From positions 1 to 15,578 of the forward strand of contig CAKPDZ010000032.1 in the NCBI GenBank assembly GCA_934149155.1: a DNA stretch of 15,578 nt. The letters are read 5' to 3'. Both the position numbers and the translations under genes were made by a program. The notes beneath the pieces are model-generated. The model saw nothing but the letters and a program-made list of their open reading frames with translations, ran no database searches and was not told the DNA's origin. Positions 12,959 to 15,578 of the stretch are shown one piece after another. How positions within the stretch are numbered: the stretch's first letter is position 1; each line of letters begins with the position of its first letter. The stretch comes from an uncultured Clostridia bacterium. Lineage in GTDB: Bacteria; Bacillota; Clostridia; TANB77; CAG-508.

Positions 12959-12994
12959 AGAGGGAATTATGTAAAATTCGTCGAATAATATAAT
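12959..12994 (+). promoter_or_regulatory. Promoter region of dnaG-rpoD, possible SigH-type element
   Basis: No clean sigma-A promoter is visible ahead of dnaG: TATAAT occurs at 12989-12994, but there is no good -35 box. Instead agAGGGAAT (12959-12967), a 12-base gap and GTCGAATAA (12980-12988) fit the Bacillus SigH consensus (RnAGGAwWW-N11/12-RnnGAATww) with one mismatch. In B. subtilis the dnaG-sigA operon has a SigH promoter, which makes the match more interesting, but it is short and AT-rich. Confidence 0.35.
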
Positions 12995-13025
12995 TATGTA
13001 TAAATATGTGTAGGAGTGGAGGAAA

Positions 13026-14840
13026 ATGATACGTTATAGTGATGAGATAATTGAAGAAGTAAGACAAAATAATGATGTAGTAGATATCATATCACAATAT
13101 GTGCATTTAACTCGAAAAGGAAGAAACTATTTTGGACTATGCCCATTTCATAGTGAAAAATCACCATCATTTTCAGTTTCACCAGACAGACAAATTTTTC
13201 ATTGTTTTGGATGTGGTGTAGGAGGTAATGTCTACACATTTTTAATGAAAATAGAAGGAATAACATTTAAAGAATCACTAGAACAATTAGCAGAAAGAGC
13301 AAACATACAATTGCCAACATTAGAAAACAATGCAGATACTGCAAGAGAAGAACTAAAATCAAAAGTATATAAAGTAAACGAATTTGCAGCAGAATTTTAT
13401 CATAAAAATTTATATCAACCAGTTGCAAAAATAGGACAAGAATATGTAAAAAAGAGAAGAATGAATCAAGAAACTCTTAAAGCATATAGAATAGGTTTTT
13501 CAGGAAAATTTGATGAACTATATAAAGCATTAAAAGCAGAAGGATTTGGAGAAAAAGAAATACTTGAATCAGGACTAGTCAACAAAAGAGATAATGGAAC
13601 ATACATAGACAGATATAGAGAAAGACTAATATTTCCAATTTGTGATGTAAGAGGAAAAGTAATTGGATTTGGCGGGAGAATATTAGATGATTCAAAAATC
13701 AAAGATCCAAAATTTCCACAACCCAAATATATCAACTCTCCAGAAAATGTTGTATATAGTAAAGGAAGACATTTATTCGGACTAAATGTAGCAAAAAAAG
13801 ATGCAATTAAAAAACTATTAATAGTAGAAGGATATATGGATGTTATATCATTACATCAAAGAGGAATAACAAATGTAGTAGGAGCATTAGGAACAGCATT
13901 AACAGAACAACAAGGCTGGTTACTAAGAAAAAGCACTGAGCAAGTAATACTTGGTTTTGATGCTGATGGTGCAGGCCAAACAGCAGTTGCAAGATCTATG
14001 GAAATATTGCAAAAAATGGGATGTGATATGAGAGTATTGCAAATCGAAGGAGCAAAGGATCCAGATGAATATATTGTCAAATTTGGAGAAGGAAGATTCA
14101 AATTAGCAATGGATAATGCAATATCATTAGTTGAATTTAAGGTGAAAAATTTAAAGAAAGGTCTTAACTTAGATAATACAGGAGACAAAATAAAATTCTT
14201 AAATGAAATTGCAAAAGTTCTTTCAAAAGTAGACAACACAATGGAAAGAGAAATATACATAGAAAAAATTGCACAAGGGTATAATATATCAAAAGAAGCA
14301 ATTTATGCAGAAGTAAACAAATTAATATATGCCGGCAATAAAGGAGATAAAATATTACAAAATAAAAATAGAGAAATAAAATATGTAGAAAGCAAAATTC
14401 AAGAAAATGATATAATTGATGAGGATTTAGAAAGAAGAGAAAATACAATAATAGCAATACTATTGGAAAATAATAAAGATGCTTTTGAAAAAATAAAACA
14501 ACAAATAAAACCAGAAGACTTCAAAAGTGAAATCAATAAAGAAATTGCAAGAAAGCTATATGAAGAACTAGAAAAAGAAGAATGTAATATAAATAAACTT
14601 ATAGACACATTTGATGAAAATATACAAAGTCATATAACAATGTTAATGGCAACAGACTTTGAAATAGAAGATATTGATAAAGCTGTTGAAGATATATTAA
14701 TAAAATATGAAAGAGAAAGACTAGATAATAGAAAAAAAGAAGTTTTAAAACAATTAGAGACAGAAAGTGATGCAGAAAAAAAGATGCAATTAGGAAAAGA
14801 ACTAAGTAATATAATAATTGCATTGTCAAAAATTAGGTAG
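13026..14840 (+). CDS. dnaG: DNA primase
   Basis: A 604-aa DnaG that makes RNA primers at the replication fork with the DnaB-type helicase. The CHC2 zinc-binding domain has Cys39, His42, Cys60 and Cys63 ('CPFH', 'CFGC'). The catalytic core has 'IVEGYMDVISLHQRG' with Glu268, and the TOPRIM metal-binding 'GFDADGAG' with Asp312 and Asp314, then 'KDPDEYI' (344-350). The Lys/Glu-rich region after about 430 is the helicase-binding C-terminal part, shown by helical content and not by motif. GGAGGAAA at 13018-13025 directly precedes the ATG. It lies 12 bases upstream of rpoD, the usual Firmicutes macromolecular-synthesis pair; rpsU is not adjacent. Confidence 0.96.
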   Translation: MIRYSDEIIEEVRQNNDVVDIISQYVHLTRKGRNYFGLCPFHSEKSPSFSVSPDRQIFHCFGCGVGGNVYTFLMKIEGITFKESLEQLAERANIQLPTLENNADTAREELKSKVYKVNEFAAEFYHKNLYQPVAKIGQEYVKKRRMNQETLKAYRIGFSGKFDELYKALKAEGFGEKEILESGLVNKRDNGTYIDRYRERLIFPICDVRGKVIGFGGRILDDSKIKDPKFPQPKYINSPENVVYSKGRHLFGLNVAKKDAIKKLLIVEGYMDVISLHQRGITNVVGALGTALTEQQGWLLRKSTEQVILGFDADGAGQTAVARSMEILQKMGCDMRVLQIEGAKDPDEYIVKFGEGRFKLAMDNAISLVEFKVKNLKKGLNLDNTGDKIKFLNEIAKVLSKVDNTMEREIYIEKIAQGYNISKEAIYAEVNKLIYAGNKGDKILQNKNREIKYVESKIQENDIIDEDLERRENTIIAILLENNKDAFEKIKQQIKPEDFKSEINKEIARKLYEELEKEECNINKLIDTFDENIQSHITMLMATDFEIEDIDKAVEDILIKYERERLDNRKKEVLKQLETESDAEKKMQLGKELSNIIIALSKIR

Positions 14841-14852
14841 GGGGAATTTTTC

Positions 14853-15578
14853 GTGGGAAAAAAGAAAGATGAAAACCAAATACAATTAGATATGGGGAAT
14901 ACTGTAGAAAAAGAAAAAACAAAACTAGAAAAAAAAGAAAAGTTAATAGAAGAAATAAAAAAGGAAAAGAAAAATAAAAAAGAAGATAATACTTCAAAAA
15001 ATGAAAATGGAGAAGAATTAACAGAGGCAGAAAAAGTTCATAACATAGTAAAAAAAGCCAAAGCAAATGGAAAAATAACATATGGAGAATTAGCAAAAGA
15101 ACTAGAAGATACAAATCCAGAACAAATTGACAAAGTATTTGATGCATTTGAAGAAATGGGAGTATCACTTTTAAATGACGACTTTGAAGAAGAACCAGAT
15201 GTAGAAGATTTAAAAGAAGTAGAAGAATTGAAATTAGATGAGATTACAGATACAAGTTTTGAAGGAATAAGTGTTGATGACCCAGTTAGAATGTATTTAA
15301 GAGAAATAGGAAAAATACAATTGCTTTCATATGACAAAGAACTTGAGTTAGCAAAAAGAATATTAGACAATGATGAAGAGGCAAAACAAGAATTAGCAGA
15401 GGCAAACTTAAGATTAGTTGTAAGTATTGCTAAAAAATATGTAGGAAGAGGAATGTTATTCTTAGACTTAATACAAGAAGGAAATATGGGATTAATCAAA
15501 GCTGTAGAAAAATTTGACTATACAAAAGGATTTAAATTTAGTACTTATGCAACATGGTGGATAAGACAAGCAATAACA
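14853..15578 (+). CDS. rpoD: Primary RNA polymerase sigma factor (SigA/RpoD), 5' part
   Basis: 242 codons of the housekeeping sigma factor, open through the right edge, so the C-terminal part (regions 2.4 to 4) is missing from the window. A Lys/Glu-rich extension covers residues 1-55, region 1.1 about 56-110 ('VHNIVKKAKANGKITYGELA'), and region 1.2 about 140-160 ('DDPVRMYLREIGKIQLLS'). Region 2 starts near 165, with 'ANLRLVVSIAKKYVGRGMLF', 'DLIQEGNMGLIKAVEKFDY' and the -10-recognising 'FKFSTYATWWIRQAIT'. The start is GTG at 14853, seven bases after AGGGGGA (14839-14845); the first ATG (14892) has no ribosome site. The gap to dnaG is 12 bases, so the two are co-transcribed. Confidence 0.95.
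   Translation, partial: MGKKKDENQIQLDMGNTVEKEKTKLEKKEKLIEEIKKEKKNKKEDNTSKNENGEELTEAEKVHNIVKKAKANGKITYGELAKELEDTNPEQIDKVFDAFEEMGVSLLNDDFEEEPDVEDLKEVEELKLDEITDTSFEGISVDDPVRMYLREIGKIQLLSYDKELELAKRILDNDEEAKQELAEANLRLVVSIAKKYVGRGMLFLDLIQEGNMGLIKAVEKFDYTKGFKFSTYATWWIRQAIT

Noticed and set aside
14833..15499. Long minus-strand frames opposite the last 700 bases
   Set aside because: They are shadows of rpoD, which reads cleanly on the + strand from GTG 14853 through the window edge with sigma regions 1.1 to 2.

Overview
The window is a very AT-rich chromosomal segment from a Bacillota (Firmicutes) bacterium, most likely an uncultured Clostridia-type lineage. The evidence is the A/T-loaded codon use with AGA and ATA dominant, strong AGGAGG ribosome binding sites, sigma-A promoters with TGn extended -10 boxes, the gene orders rpmG-secE-nusG-rplK-rplA-rplJ-rplL and dnaG-rpoD, and a YlbF-family gene. 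TGG encodes Trp and TGA is not read through, so the code is standard. All protein genes are on the + strand.

Layout. (1) 1-72 is the 3' end of a 5S rRNA, so an rRNA operon lies to the left. (2) 162-372 is a 211-bp transposon-like inverted-repeat element. (3) 487-1065 is a flavin-reductase-like protein with its own promoter. (4) 1075-4625 is the translation/secretion operon rpmG, secE (with a long acidic tail), nusG, rplK, rplA, rplJ, rplL. It has a promoter, a hairpin at the transcript 5' end, an L1-type site, an L10 leader and a final terminator; rpoB does not follow. (5) 4663-5728 holds an MTA/SAH nucleosidase and an unknown 89-aa protein flanked by a promoter and terminator. (6) 5815-8325 holds a GT4 glycosyltransferase, a YlbF-family protein and a YugP-like membrane metallopeptidase. 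(7) 8314-8657 is secG with its own promoter and terminator. (8) 8693-9828 is a probable toxin-antitoxin pair: a 65-codon ORF that appears to start at ATA, then a zeta-type toxin. (9) 9851-12704 holds a PHP-domain phosphoesterase and RNase R. (10) 12711-12923 is a second copy of the inverted-repeat element in opposite orientation, with a perfect 8-bp target duplication overlapping the rnr stop codon. (11) 13026 to the end is dnaG and the 5' part of rpoD.

Most genes serve core information processing: ribosomal proteins, NusG, SecE/SecG, RNase R, primase and the primary sigma factor. The accessory signals are the two mobile-element-like copies about 12.3 kb apart and the toxin-antitoxin plus PHP insertion between secG and rnr. 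The best candidates for something undescribed are the element pair, with its conserved asymmetric 92-bp core, and the ATA-start antitoxin candidate.
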